A stretch of 64,000 nt of DNA from Mycobacterium sp. IS-1742 (lineage in GTDB: Bacteria > Actinomycetota > Actinomycetes > Mycobacteriales > Mycobacteriaceae): NCBI RefSeq assembly GCF_001500125.1, contig NZ_LQIV01000001.1:248001-312000 (forward strand), in the 5' to 3' direction. Position numbers and translations under genes: made by a program. The notes beneath the pieces are model-generated. The model worked only from the letters and a program-made list of their open reading frames with translations. It was not told the DNA's origin and searched no databases. Shown here piece by piece: positions 45,059 through 53,512 of this stretch. How positions within the stretch are numbered: the first letter of the stretch is position 1; the number at the start of each line of letters is the position of its first letter.

Positions 45059-45769
45059 CTAGGCCACCGCGCCGACCGGGACGAAGCCCGAACCCGGTCG
45101 GCCCTTGGCCGCGATGTCGGCGAGTTGGGTGTTGAACGACATCGTCACCGCCGGGGTGTGCAGCGGGATGTACTTCACGACGCACGTCGGCAGGCCCTCG
45201 GTGTAGGCGCCGTGGATCATCCCGACCAGGCGGTTGTCGACCGTGACCGGCGCACCGGAGTCGCCGGGCTGGCCGCACACCTGGTTGACGATCGTGCCCG
45301 GATCCTCACCCGGGCCCCATGTCACACCGCACGAGTAGCCGGTGGTGCGGCCCAGCTTGCAGGCGACCTGACCGAACGCGGGGTCCGGTCCGAGGCCGTT
45401 GATCTGGAAACCGTTGACGTTGTTGGTCGGGGTGACCTTCTGCGGGTCGAATTGGATCACCGCGTAGTCGAGGGCCTCATTGCCGGCGACCATCGTGCCG
45501 AGAATTCCCGCGTCCTGCGCGCCCTCGGCAGCCACCGTCGCGCCGGGTCCCCCGCAGTGCGCCGAGGTGAAACCGATCAGGTTGCCGCGGTTGTCGTTGC
45601 CGATGGCGGTCAGCGTGCAGAAGGACTCACCGTTGACGATGATGCCCGAGCCGCCGCCGAGGACGACGGGTCCGGCGGCGCCGGCGCCGGCGGCCGTGGC
45701 GATCGCGCCGGCGATGCTGACGGCCACCGCCGCGACGATCTGCGCCACTCGGCGGTGTCCGGTACCCAC
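45059..45769 (-). CDS. Secreted chymotrypsin-like serine protease (Rv3668c-like)
   Basis: A 236-aa S1-type protease with a signal peptide (hydrophobic core ending AGAGAAG). The triad is visible: His in GFTSAHCGG, Asp in EALDYAVIQF, Ser in GQPGDSGAPV. Paired Cys should form disulfides outside the cell. GTG 45769 is preferred over ATG 45811 or 45805 because GGGGGAG lies about 5 nt upstream and the signal peptide is then normal. Substrate unknown. Converges on acs with a 19-bp gap. Confidence 0.9.
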   Translation of the reverse strand: MGTGHRRVAQIVAAVAVSIAGAIATAAGAGAAGPVVLGGGSGIIVNGESFCTLTAIGNDNRGNLIGFTSAHCGGPGATVAAEGAQDAGILGTMVAGNEALDYAVIQFDPQKVTPTNNVNGFQINGLGPDPAFGQVACKLGRTTGYSCGVTWGPGEDPGTIVNQVCGQPGDSGAPVTVDNRLVGMIHGAYTEGLPTCVVKYIPLHTPAVTMSFNTQLADIAAKGRPGSGFVPVGAVA

Positions 45770-45898
45770 AGTGTCTCCCCCGTCGACGTGCCCGACCCGC
45801 CTCATGATCAAGTCAGTCTATCGCCGGTCGGAATCGTTGCACCGATCCCCGCATGGCAACATGAAGCGCGACTGACATCACAGCGGGAGGAAGTGTCC

Positions 45899-46408
45899 GT
45901 GAGCCGAGGCGATCGCAAGAACGGCGTGCCCACCACCGTCACATCGATCCCGCTGGTGGATCCACATGCGCCCAAGCCGGATCCCTCGATCGGCGACCTG
46001 GTCAAAGACGCCACCTCGCAGGTGTCGACGCTGGTGCGCGCCGAGGTCGAACTGGCCAAGGCCGAGATCACCCGTGACGTCAAGAAGGGGCTGACCGGCA
46101 GCGTCTTCTTCATCGCCGCGCTGGTCGTGCTGTTCTACTCGACGTTCTTCTTCTTCTTCTTCGCCGCCGAACTGCTCGACACCTGGCTGTGGCGGTGGGC
46201 GTCGTTCCTGATCGTCTTCGGCGTCATGGTGGTGGTGACCGCGCTGCTGGCGCTGCTGGGCTATCTGAAGGTGCGCCGGATCCGCGGCCCGCAGAAGACG
46301 ATCGAGTCGGTCAAGGAGACGCGCGAGGCGCTCACCCCGGGCCACGAGAAGGCACCGAAGGCGGTCGCGGTCGCGGACAACAAGACCGGCGACCCGTCCG
46401 GCTGGTAA
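45899..46408 (+). CDS. Phage-holin-III-superfamily membrane protein (Rv3669-like)
   Basis: A 169-aa protein with a cytoplasmic helical N-terminus (SQVSTLVRAEVELAKAEIT), two strong membrane helices (the first containing an unusual run FFFFFF) and a charged C-terminal tail. The family (PF07332) is widespread in actinobacteria; a role in envelope integrity is suspected but unproven. GTG 45899 has GGGAGG 8 nt upstream, better than GTG 45893. The stop TAATG overlaps the next start. Confidence 0.85.
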   Translation: MSRGDRKNGVPTTVTSIPLVDPHAPKPDPSIGDLVKDATSQVSTLVRAEVELAKAEITRDVKKGLTGSVFFIAALVVLFYSTFFFFFFAAELLDTWLWRWASFLIVFGVMVVVTALLALLGYLKVRRIRGPQKTIESVKETREALTPGHEKAPKAVAVADNKTGDPSGW

Positions 46409-47361
46409 TGCCGCCGCCCGACCCCTCGGTCGTCCGGATCGACGGTCCCTGGCGTCATCTCGAGGTCCACGCCAACGGCATCCGCTTCCACGTCGTCGAG
46501 GCCGAGTCGCCGGATGCGGCCACCGTTCCGATGACCGAGCGACCACTGGTCATCCTGCTGCACGGATTCGCCTCGTTCTGGTGGTCGTGGCGCCATCAGC
46601 TGCGGGGCCTCGGCGGTGCCCGCGTCGTGGCCGTCGATCTGCGTGGGTACGGCGGCAGTGACAAACCGCCCCGCGGCTACGACGGGTGGACGTTGGCCGG
46701 TGACACGGCCGGTCTGGTGCGGGCGCTGGGCCACCAGACCGCGACGTTGGTCGGCCACGCCGACGGTGGGTTGGTGTGTTGGGCCACGTCGGTGCTGCAT
46801 CCCCGCGTCGTCCGCGCGATCGCGGTGGTCAGTTCGCCGCACCCCGTGGCGCTGCGCGCGTCGGTGACGAGGCGGCGCGATCAGGGCCGGGCGCTGCTGC
46901 CGTCGCTGTTGCGATACCAGACGCCGATATGGCCGGAACGGACGCTGACCCGCCACGACGGCGCCGAGGTCGAGAACCTCGTCCGGGCCCGCTCCGGCCT
47001 GAGATGGCAAGCGACGGAGGATTTCTCGGAGACGGTCGGACATCTGCGCAAGGCCATCCAGATCCCGTCGGCCGCGCATTCGGCACTGGAGTACCAACGC
47101 TGGGCGGTGCGCAGCCAGCTGCGCGGCGAGGGCCGTCGCTTCATGCGTTTGATGAGGCGGCCGCTGGGGGTCCCGATGCTGCACCTGCGCGGCGACGCCG
47201 ACCCGTACGTCCTCGGCGATCCGGTGTACCGCACCCAACGCCTCACACCGCACGGGAGTTACGTATCACTGGACGGCGCAGGCCATTACGGTCACGAGGA
47301 GGCGCCGGACGAGGTCAACGAACAGCTCGGCCGGTTCCTCGGCCAGGTGTACCGGCGCTGA
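46408..47361 (+). CDS. ephE: Alpha/beta hydrolase, epoxide hydrolase-like
   Basis: A 317-aa alpha/beta hydrolase matching Rv3670 (EphE). The oxyanion HGF is in LLHGFASFWWSW, the nucleophile elbow is LVGHADGGLV (Asp nucleophile), and the catalytic His is in GAGHYGHEEAP. An Asp nucleophile suits epoxide hydrolase or dehalogenase chemistry. It is coupled to the Rv3669-like gene by a 1-nt overlap and converges on marP with a 1-bp gap. Confidence 0.88.
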   Translation: MPPPDPSVVRIDGPWRHLEVHANGIRFHVVEAESPDAATVPMTERPLVILLHGFASFWWSWRHQLRGLGGARVVAVDLRGYGGSDKPPRGYDGWTLAGDTAGLVRALGHQTATLVGHADGGLVCWATSVLHPRVVRAIAVVSSPHPVALRASVTRRRDQGRALLPSLLRYQTPIWPERTLTRHDGAEVENLVRARSGLRWQATEDFSETVGHLRKAIQIPSAAHSALEYQRWAVRSQLRGEGRRFMRLMRRPLGVPMLHLRGDADPYVLGDPVYRTQRLTPHGSYVSLDGAGHYGHEEAPDEVNEQLGRFLGQVYRR

Positions 47362-47362
47362 A

Positions 47363-48550
47363 TCAGCTCACGCAGACGCCGGTGGGCACCCGCGCGGTGT
47401 TGCCCACCTTGGCCAGCTGGTGTCCCACCTCGTCGGAGGTCAGCACGAAGCCGGTGTCGGCGTCGTCGACGGCCGCGCCGAACACCACACCCAGCACCTT
47501 GCCGCCGCGGTTGATCATCGGGCCACCCGAATTGCCTTGACGCACCGTCCCTCTGATGGTGTACACCTCGCGGGTGACGGTGGTCTTGCGGTAGATGTCC
47601 GGCCCGTTGAGTTCAATGGTCTCGCGGACCCGCGCCGGGGTGGCGGTGAAGTCCCCGCCGCCCGGGTAGCCCATCACGATGGCGTCCGTACCCGGGGGCG
47701 CCAGCTCGTCGACGAACGGCAGCGGCGCGGCGGGCAGATCGGGCACGTCGAGGATCGAGATGTCGGCGTTCGGGTCGTAGGACACCACGAAGGCGTCGTA
47801 GGTCTGGCCGTCGACCTCGACGGTGACGCTTTCCGACCCGGCGACGACGTGCGCGTTGGACATCACCCGGTTCGCCGAGACCACGAAACCGGTGCCCTCG
47901 AGCACCTTCTGGCAGCCCGGCGCCACGCCGCGGATCTTCACCACGCTGCCGCGGGTCGCGCCGACGACCGCATCGTTGGCCAGTGCCGCGTCCGGGGCGT
48001 CGACGTTCGCGATCGGGGTCCGGCCGAACGGTTCGAGAACCTCGGGCAGTCCCGAGGTGTCGAGCAGGCCGGAGAGCCTCGTGGGCACCGACTTCAGCCA
48101 CGGCGGGGCGACGTCGTCCACCTCGGCCAGCACCCGCGACCCCTTGACGGCGGCCGCGAGGTTCGGCTGATCGGAGGCCGTCAGCGGGGTCGCCAGCAGC
48201 CATGACGCGAGCAGCACCGCCACGATCTGCAGGCCCACGCCGATCACGGAGTCGAACAGGCGCAGCGTGCGGTTGCGGATCGCGCCGCGCACAGCCCGCC
48301 CGAGGACCACACCGGCGATCTCGCCGATCACCACCAGCGCGAGGATCAGGAACAGCGCCGCGAACAGCTTCGTGCGGGGGCCGCTGATGTGGGTGACCAC
48401 ATGCGGTGCGAGCAGCACGCCGGCGACGGCGCCGAGTACCACGCCGATGAACGACATGAGGGACCCCAGCGCGCCCGAGCGCCAGCCCGAGACGGCGGCG
48501 ACGAAGGCAACGGCGAGGACGAGGAGGTCGAGCCACTGAGACGGTGTCAT
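47363..48550 (-). CDS. marP: Acid-resistance periplasmic serine protease
   Basis: A 395-aa membrane-anchored protease. Four N-terminal helices form a CvpA-like domain (residues 1-125). The extracytoplasmic chymotrypsin domain has His234 (NAHVVAG), Asp263 (DPNADISIL) and Ser341 (RQGNSGGP). Cys213 and Cys393 match the disulfide that regulates MarP (Rv3671c) in oxidising conditions. MarP is needed to keep cytoplasmic pH in acid and cleaves the hydrolase RipA (from memory). ATG 48550 overlaps the upstream nudix stop by 4 nt. Confidence 0.95.
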   Translation of the reverse strand: MTPSQWLDLLVLAVAFVAAVSGWRSGALGSLMSFIGVVLGAVAGVLLAPHVVTHISGPRTKLFAALFLILALVVIGEIAGVVLGRAVRGAIRNRTLRLFDSVIGVGLQIVAVLLASWLLATPLTASDQPNLAAAVKGSRVLAEVDDVAPPWLKSVPTRLSGLLDTSGLPEVLEPFGRTPIANVDAPDAALANDAVVGATRGSVVKIRGVAPGCQKVLEGTGFVVSANRVMSNAHVVAGSESVTVEVDGQTYDAFVVSYDPNADISILDVPDLPAAPLPFVDELAPPGTDAIVMGYPGGGDFTATPARVRETIELNGPDIYRKTTVTREVYTIRGTVRQGNSGGPMINRGGKVLGVVFGAAVDDADTGFVLTSDEVGHQLAKVGNTARVPTGVCVS

Positions 48551-49326
48551 TGTTGAGACTCACCGTAACGGTCATCGTGCCCGACGAGCGCCATTGCCTC
48601 GTCGAGTTCTCTGACGTCGTCGGTGTTCCAGGGCACCGCCCACCCGGCGACATCGAGGATCGCGGAGATGACCTGACCGGTGAAACCCCACACCAGCATC
48701 TCGTTGAGCAGGAACGCCGGCCCGGCCCACCTGCGCGAGTTGGCGTCGCGGTAGACCATCAGCCTGTTCTCCGGGTTGACGAAGGCCCGCACGGGCACCC
48801 GCGCCACGATCGCTGTCTCACTCTCGTCGACGACGGCCACCGGACCCGGGTCCGGTGAGTAGGCCAGCACGGGCACCACGTGGAAACCCGACGGGGGGAT
48901 GAACATCCGCTGCAGCGTCGCCAGCGGTTGCAGGCGGCTGGTGTCGAGGCCGGTCTCCTCGGTGGCCTCGCGCAGCGCGGTGTGCACGGGACCCTCGTCG
49001 TCGGGGTCGGTCGCCCCGCCGGGGAAGGCGGCCTGACCGGCGTGGTGGCGCAGCGTCGACGCCCGCACCGTCACGAGCAGGTCGGCATCGTCGGGCAGTC
49101 CCTCGCCGGCGTGCTCGGGCCCGGAGAACAGGACCAGCACGGCGGCGTCGCGTTTGGCGCGGGTGACCGTCGCGGTGGCGTTCGCCGCGGTGATTGCGGC
49201 CAGCACGTCCGGCGGCACCCGGCGTCGGTAGGCGCGGGGCACGCCGTCGGTGTTGTCGACCAGCGGTCGGAGCCATCCGGGTGCGGCGTCGGGCATCAAC
49301 CGGTGCCCGTCACGCGTCGCGCTCAC
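48547..49326 (-). CDS. NUDIX hydrolase, CoA pyrophosphatase-like (Rv3672c-like)
   Basis: A 259-aa NUDIX protein. The box runs GGATDPDDEGPVHTALREAT then EETGLD, with the upstream HHAGQAAFPGG (LLTxR/AFPGG style) typical of NudL-type CoA pyrophosphatases that hydrolyse CoA to 4'-phosphopantetheine and ADP. Its GTG overlaps the TlpA-like stop and its own stop overlaps marP by 4 nt, so these genes are translated together. Confidence 0.88.
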   Translation of the reverse strand: MSATRDGHRLMPDAAPGWLRPLVDNTDGVPRAYRRRVPPDVLAAITAANATATVTRAKRDAAVLVLFSGPEHAGEGLPDDADLLVTVRASTLRHHAGQAAFPGGATDPDDEGPVHTALREATEETGLDTSRLQPLATLQRMFIPPSGFHVVPVLAYSPDPGPVAVVDESETAIVARVPVRAFVNPENRLMVYRDANSRRWAGPAFLLNEMLVWGFTGQVISAILDVAGWAVPWNTDDVRELDEAMALVGHDDRYGESQQ

Positions 49327-49970
49327 CCCGGCTCTCCCATCGTCTGGTCCACCGCTTCCTCGATCTCGTCGGCGGTGGCGAAGGACCGCGGCACAATTCC
49401 GGCAACGCTACCGTCCGGACGCAGCACAACCGTCGCAGGCATGACATTGGGCGCCTTGACCGCGGCGGCGACCAGGCGGCGTCCGTCCTGCAGTGTCGGC
49501 AGCCGCACCCCCAGCTCGGCCAGCCGCAACAACCCCGCCGTCTCGTTCTCGTCCTGGTGGACGGTCACCACCGTCACCGCGTCGCCCACCCGGTGCTGGT
49601 ACTCGGCCATGGCGGGCAGTTCGTCCGCGCACGGCCCGCACCAGTAGGCCCACAGGTTGAGCACCACGGTCCGGCCCGCCAGCGCCCGCGCGACGTCGAC
49701 CATCTGCCCGTCGCCCGCACACTCCAGGCTGATCCCGCGCAGCGACTCCGGCCCGGCGCCGACGCCCGGCGGCGGACACGGCGGCAGATCCGCCTCGGCG
49801 CGGGGCCCGGCCAGCGCCTCCGGGGTGTCCGCCTCCCGGTGATCGCGGGCCGGTGCGGTCCCGTCGCGACGGGTGGGCGCGGGGCCCCCGCCCAGCTGCA
49901 TCGACAGCGCGACCACCAGGGCGAGCGCCACGGCGAGCACGGCGACAGTCCAGCGGGCCGAGGTGCTCAT
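49323..49970 (-). CDS. TlpA/ResA-like membrane thioredoxin (Rv3673c-like)
   Basis: A 215-aa protein with an N-terminal membrane anchor (residues 7-25), a Pro-rich linker and an extracytoplasmic thioredoxin fold. The active site is LWAYWCGPCADELPA and the cis-Pro is in NVMPATVVLRPDG. It probably reduces or exchanges disulfides outside the membrane. It lies between nth and the nudix gene in a minus-strand operon with marP, whose activity depends on a disulfide, suggesting a functional link. Confidence 0.88.
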   Translation of the reverse strand: MSTSARWTVAVLAVALALVVALSMQLGGGPAPTRRDGTAPARDHREADTPEALAGPRAEADLPPCPPPGVGAGPESLRGISLECAGDGQMVDVARALAGRTVVLNLWAYWCGPCADELPAMAEYQHRVGDAVTVVTVHQDENETAGLLRLAELGVRLPTLQDGRRLVAAAVKAPNVMPATVVLRPDGSVAGIVPRSFATADEIEEAVDQTMGEPG

Positions 49971-49988
49971 GGAGTGTGCGGGGGTGGT

Positions 49989-50798
49989 CTACAGGCCCGC
50001 GAGGGCGAGTAGATGCTCGGTCTCCGGACCTTTGACCAGGGCGGCCGCCGCCTCGCGATCAGTCGGTCCGGCGCCGAACGACGGGCAGTCCTTGGCCAGT
50101 ACGCACACCCCGCAGGCCGGTTTGCGGGCGTGGCAGACCCGGCGGCCATGAAAGATGACGCGGTGGCTCAACAGGGTCCACTCACTGCGCTCGATCAGTT
50201 CGCCGATCGCGTGCTCGACCTTGACCGGATCCTCCTCGGCGGTCCACCGCCACCGGCGCACCAGCCGGCCGAAGTGGGTGTCGACGGTGATGCCGGGGAC
50301 GTCGAAGGCGTTGCCGAGGATGACGTTGGCCGTCTTGCGGCCCACCCCGGGCAGCGTCACGAGATCGTCGATGTTGCCGGGCACCCGGCCGTCGAAGCGC
50401 TCGACGAGTTCCTGCCCCAGCCGGATCAGCGAGTTGGCCTTGTTCCGGTAGAAGCCGGTGGGCCGGATCAGTTCCTCGAGTTCGGCGCGGTCGGCCTGGG
50501 CGTAGTCGAGCGCGGTGCGGTACTTCGTGAACAACGCGGGCGTCGTCAGGTTCACCCGCTTGTCGGTGCTCTGTGCGGACAGGATGGTGGCCACCGCGAG
50601 TTCGAGCGGATTCGTGAAGTCGAGCTCGCAATAGACGTGTGGAAACGCCTCGGCCAGAGCGCGATTCATCCGGCGCGCCCGGCGCACCAGACCCAGCCGT
50701 GTCTCGTTGTCCCACTTCTTGGCGGCAGCACGGCGCGCCGGCTTCGGTTCAGCCGGGGACAGGGCCGTTTCCCCGGCCGAGGGCGCACCTGCGGTCAC
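49989..50798 (-). CDS. nth: Endonuclease III
   Basis: Base-excision repair glycosylase/AP lyase for oxidised pyrimidines. The 269-aa protein has the helix-hairpin-helix [14 protein letters not shown] with catalytic Lys nearby, catalytic Asp in [12 protein letters not shown], and a 4Fe-4S cluster C-x6-C-x2-C-x5-C in [17 protein letters not shown]. Start GTG 50798 is fixed by a leaderless -10. The ~45 N-terminal residues before the conserved core are longer than in Rv3674c and are basic ([11 protein letters not shown]). Confidence 0.94.
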   Translation of the reverse strand: MTAGAPSAGETALSPAEPKPARRAAAKKWDNETRLGLVRRARRMNRALAEAFPHVYCELDFTNPLELAVATILSAQSTDKRVNLTTPALFTKYRTALDYAQADRAELEELIRPTGFYRNKANSLIRLGQELVERFDGRVPGNIDDLVTLPGVGRKTANVILGNAFDVPGITVDTHFGRLVRRWRWTAEEDPVKVEHAIGELIERSEWTLLSHRVIFHGRRVCHARKPACGVCVLAKDCPSFGAGPTDREAAAALVKGPETEHLLALAGL

Positions 50799-50811
50799 GG
50801 CAACCAGACTA
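50798..50811 (-). promoter_or_regulatory. Leaderless promoter of nth
   Basis: Minus strand TAGTCT (50811-50806), 7 nt, then GTG 50798. It heads the nth - thioredoxin - nudix - marP series. Confidence 0.55.
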
Positions 50812-50905
50812 GGCGAGAGCTCCGACAGCGACCGCGGTGAAGGTGCCCGATACCGGTGACGATTCGTGATCACGCTGAGACCTTGGCCCGGTTTACTTCT
50901 GCGTT

Positions 50906-51238
50906 GTGTCCTGGTTGTTCGTGTCCTTCATCCCCTGGTTGCTGATGGTGGCGACCTTCGGGCTCGAACGCCTGGAGTCCGGTCTCGCCCGCAACACCGT
51001 GTCGGTGGCGGACGTCGACGACTTCCTCCAGCAGGCCGATTCCGGCGACGTCGGCCGGCTCGCCCGCGACGGGATGGGCCCGGCGCTCGACGGGATGCAC
51101 CGCCGCCACCAGAATCGCCTCGAACCGGCCGAGACACTTCCGACGCGGACGACGGCCGCGGACATGCCGCCACGGGTGTTGATCCCGCACCGGCCGAATC
51201 CGCAGTTTCAGCCGACCCGCCGTGCCAATCGTGTGTAG
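50906..51238 (+). CDS. Small membrane protein (Rv3675-like)
   Basis: A 110-aa protein with one N-terminal membrane helix ([17 protein letters not shown]) and a charged, Pro/Arg-rich cytoplasmic tail ([13 protein letters not shown]). Unknown function. It sits directly upstream of crp, as in M. tuberculosis. GTG 50906 follows a weak TACTTC -10 by 6 nt. It is shorter than Rv3675 (about 125 aa, from memory). Confidence 0.75.
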   Translation: MSWLFVSFIPWLLMVATFGLERLESGLARNTVSVADVDDFLQQADSGDVGRLARDGMGPALDGMHRRHQNRLEPAETLPTRTTAADMPPRVLIPHRPNPQFQPTRRANRV

Positions 51239-51267
51239 CGTTGGCACGTTGCGAAACGGAATACCTC

Positions 51268-51273
51268 TACACT
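51268..51273 (+). promoter_or_regulatory. crp -10 element
   Basis: TACACT at 51268-51273 is the best -10 before crp and would give a leader of about 60 nt. A matching -35 at normal spacing is not seen. Confidence 0.4.
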
Positions 51274-51339
51274 GGGCACGCTAACCAGTACGAGGTCGGC
51301 TTCGTATGTCATTCAACCCACCAGTTTAAGAGGGGCAAC

Positions 51340-52014
51340 GTGGACGAGATCCTGGCCAGGGCCGGAATCTTCCAGGGAGTCGAACCCAGCGCCGTTTCCG
51401 CGCTCACCAAGCAGTTGCAGCCCGTGGACTTCCCGCGCGGGCACACCGTGTTCGCCGAGGGCGAGCCCGGTGACCGGCTCTACATCATCATCAACGGCAA
51501 GGTGAAGATCGGCCGCCGCTCCCCGGACGGCCGCGAGAACCTCCTGACGATCATGGGCCCGAGCGACATGTTCGGTGAGCTCTCGATCTTCGACCCCGGG
51601 CCGCGGACGTCGAGCGCCACCACGATCACCGAGGTGCGCGCCGTCTCGATGGACCGGGAAGCGCTGCGCGCGTGGATCGCCGACCGTCCCGAGATCGCCG
51701 AGCAGCTGCTGCGTGTGCTGGCCCGCCGGCTGCGCCGCACGAACAACAACCTGGCGGACCTCATCTTCACCGACGTGCCGGGACGCGTGGCCAAGCAGCT
51801 GCTGCAGCTCGCGCAGCGGTTCGGCACCCAGGAGGGCGGCGCGCTGCGCGTCACCCACGATCTGACGCAGGAGGAGATCGCCCAGCTCGTCGGCGCCTCC
51901 CGCGAGACCGTGAACAAGGCGCTCGCCGACTTCGCCCACCGGGGCTGGATCCGCCTCGAGGGCAAGAGCGTGCTGATCAGCGACTCCGAGCGCCTGGCCC
52001 GCCGCGCCCGCTAG
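51340..52014 (+). CDS. crp: cAMP receptor protein
   Basis: A 224-aa cAMP-responsive regulator, the same length as Rv3676. The cyclic nucleotide domain has [18 protein letters not shown] and [18 protein letters not shown] (phosphate-binding cassette). The winged helix-turn-helix is [23 protein letters not shown] 51340 is the start, with GAGGGG about 5 nt upstream. It controls genes for respiration, carbon use and whiB factors in mycobacteria. Confidence 0.96.
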   Translation: MDEILARAGIFQGVEPSAVSALTKQLQPVDFPRGHTVFAEGEPGDRLYIIINGKVKIGRRSPDGRENLLTIMGPSDMFGELSIFDPGPRTSSATTITEVRAVSMDREALRAWIADRPEIAEQLLRVLARRLRRTNNNLADLIFTDVPGRVAKQLLQLAQRFGTQEGGALRVTHDLTQEEIAQLVGASRETVNKALADFAHRGWIRLEGKSVLISDSERLARRAR

Positions 52015-52020
52015 TCCCGG

Positions 52021-52071
52021 TGATTTCGGTGTAGTTCGTCGCGGTGAGCGCGACGAACTACACCGAAATCA
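52021..52071. terminator. 23-bp perfect palindrome between convergent crp and MBL genes
   Basis: Arms 52021-52043 and 52049-52071 are perfect reverse complements around a 5-nt loop (GTGAG). The right arm ends on the stop codon of the MBL gene, and the left arm begins 6 nt after the crp stop. A stem this long could terminate both transcripts. It begins TGATTTCGG, so the transcript end on the minus side has few Ts. It could also be a dispersed palindromic repeat. Confidence 0.75.
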
Positions 52072-52851
52072 CTCAGAGCGCAGGTAGTCCAGCTGGGCCT
52101 GGACGGATTTCTCGGCGGCGTCCCACAGCTTCTGGTCGACGTCGGTGTAGACGTGTTCGACGACCTGGCGTGCCGAAGCGTCGTCGCCGAGCTCCCGCAA
52201 CGCCGCCCGCACCTGGTCGAGACGCTCCTCGCGGTGCGCGAGGTACATCGCCGTGACGGCCTCGAGGTCGGGCAGGTCCGGGCCGTGCCCGGGTAGCACC
52301 GTCCGGCCGCCGAGGCCCTGCAGCCGGTGCAGGGAGTCGAGGTAGTCGCGCAGGCTGCCGTCCTCGGTGTCGATGACGGTGGTGCCGCGCCCGAGCACGG
52401 TGTCGGCCGTCAGCACCGCGTCGTCGAGCACGAACGACAGCGAGTCGACGGTGTGGCCGGGTGTGGCCATCACCGTGATCCGCAGCCCCGCCGCGTCGAT
52501 CACCTCACCGTCGGTGAGCGGGCCGCCGAGCCCGCGAAGGAATCCGCTGCCCACCGCTCGGACCACCGCCCCGGTGCGTTCGACGATCTTGTCGATCCCG
52601 CCGGTGTGGTCCTCGTGTTTGTGGCTGATCAGAACCAGGGCGATGCGGCCGAGTTCGGCGACCTTGGCGATGTGTTCCTCGTCGTCGGGCCCCGGGTCGA
52701 CGATCACCAGCTCGTCGCTGCCGGGCGCCCGCAGCACCCAGGTGTTCGTGCCGTCCAGAGTCATCAGGCCCGGGTTGTTGCACAGCAGCACCGAGGCGGT
52801 CTCGGTGACCGGCCGCAACAGCCCGTAGGCCGGATGCTCGGGAGCGCTCAC
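52069..52851 (-). CDS. Metallo-beta-lactamase-fold hydrolase (Rv3677c-like)
   Basis: A 260-aa MBL-fold hydrolase, close to the LACTB2-type endoribonuclease or glyoxalase II group. Metal ligands lie in ISHKHEDHTGG (HxHxDH), TPGHTVDS and LPGHGPDLPD. The substrate is not determined. GTG 52851 overlaps the RidA stop by 4 nt (GTGA), so it is coupled to the RidA gene. Its stop codon lies inside a palindrome. Confidence 0.88.
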   Translation of the reverse strand: MSAPEHPAYGLLRPVTETASVLLCNNPGLMTLDGTNTWVLRAPGSDELVIVDPGPDDEEHIAKVAELGRIALVLISHKHEDHTGGIDKIVERTGAVVRAVGSGFLRGLGGPLTDGEVIDAAGLRITVMATPGHTVDSLSFVLDDAVLTADTVLGRGTTVIDTEDGSLRDYLDSLHRLQGLGGRTVLPGHGPDLPDLEAVTAMYLAHREERLDQVRAALRELGDDASARQVVEHVYTDVDQKLWDAAEKSVQAQLDYLRSE

Positions 52852-53306
52852 TCGACCTCGACGACGATTTCGACTTCCACCGGGGCGTTGCGCGGCAATT
52901 CCGAGACGCCCACCGCGGAGCGGGCATGGGCGCCGGCGTCGCCGAAGATCTCGCCGAACAGCTCCGAGGCCCCGTTGATGACGCCGGGCTGACCGTCGAA
53001 ACCGGGCGCCGATGCCACGAAGCCGACCACCTTCACCACCCGGGTGACCGCGTCGATGCCCACGAGCCCGTGCACGGCGGCCAGCGCGTTGAGACCGCAC
53101 ACCCGCGCCAGGGCCTTCGCGTCCTCGGGGGTGACGTCGGCGCCCACCTTGCCGGTCCCGGTCTGCTCACCGGCCACGATCGGCAACTGGCCGGAGGTGT
53201 AGACCAGGTTGCCGGTCCGCACCGCGGGCACGTAGGCCGCGAGCGGCGCGACCACCTCGGGGAGGTCGATGCCCAAGTCGGCGAGCCGCTCGGCCCAGGA
53301 CGTCAC
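52848..53306 (-). CDS. RidA family protein (Rv3678c-like)
   Basis: A 152-aa member of the YjgF/YER057c/UK114 family, trimeric proteins of which RidA deaminates reactive enamine/imine intermediates. Recognisable are GNLVYTSGQLPIV and LPRNAPVEVEIVVEVE, with the Arg that binds substrate carboxylates in this family (ELPRN). The start GTG 53306 (MTSWAERLADLG) matches Rv3678c length and overlaps the upstream DUF4177 stop by 4 nt. Confidence 0.88.
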   Translation of the reverse strand: MTSWAERLADLGIDLPEVVAPLAAYVPAVRTGNLVYTSGQLPIVAGEQTGTGKVGADVTPEDAKALARVCGLNALAAVHGLVGIDAVTRVVKVVGFVASAPGFDGQPGVINGASELFGEIFGDAGAHARSAVGVSELPRNAPVEVEIVVEVE

Positions 53307-53464
53307 TTGGGTCGCTTCAGATACGCGACGTGCTGCTCCCCGGTCGGACCCGGCAGCACCGCGACCAGCTCCCAGCCGTCGGCACCCCATTGATCGAGGA
53401 TCTGCTTGGTGGCGTGCGTCAGCAACGGCACGGTGGCGTATTCCCACTGGGTCGGTTCGCTCAT
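53303..53464 (-). CDS. DUF4177 small protein (Rv3678A-like)
   Basis: A 53-aa protein, MSEPTQWEYATVPLL at the start, then ILDQWGADGWELVAVLPG, the DUF4177 core, ending in LKRPK. Function unknown. It is first in a three-gene operon with RidA and the MBL hydrolase, joined by 4-nt overlaps. It diverges from the ATPase genes; the two start codons are 47 bp apart. Confidence 0.88.
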   Translation of the reverse strand: MSEPTQWEYATVPLLTHATKQILDQWGADGWELVAVLPGPTGEQHVAYLKRPK

Positions 53465-53499
53465 GGCCCGAGCTTATCGGGCCGCCGGTGGCCCACGGC

Positions 53500-53512
53500 T
53501 AGCATGCAGAGG
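53500..53512 (+). promoter_or_regulatory. Leaderless promoter of the first Get3-like ATPase gene
   Basis: TAGCAT at 53500-53505, 6 nt, then GTG 53512. Confidence 0.55.

Noticed and set aside
51230..51260. A GTG...CAC pair upstream of crp as a Crp autoregulatory site
   Set aside because: The spacing between GTG and CAC is one base too long for the TGTGA-N6-TCACA form and the flanking bases do not match.
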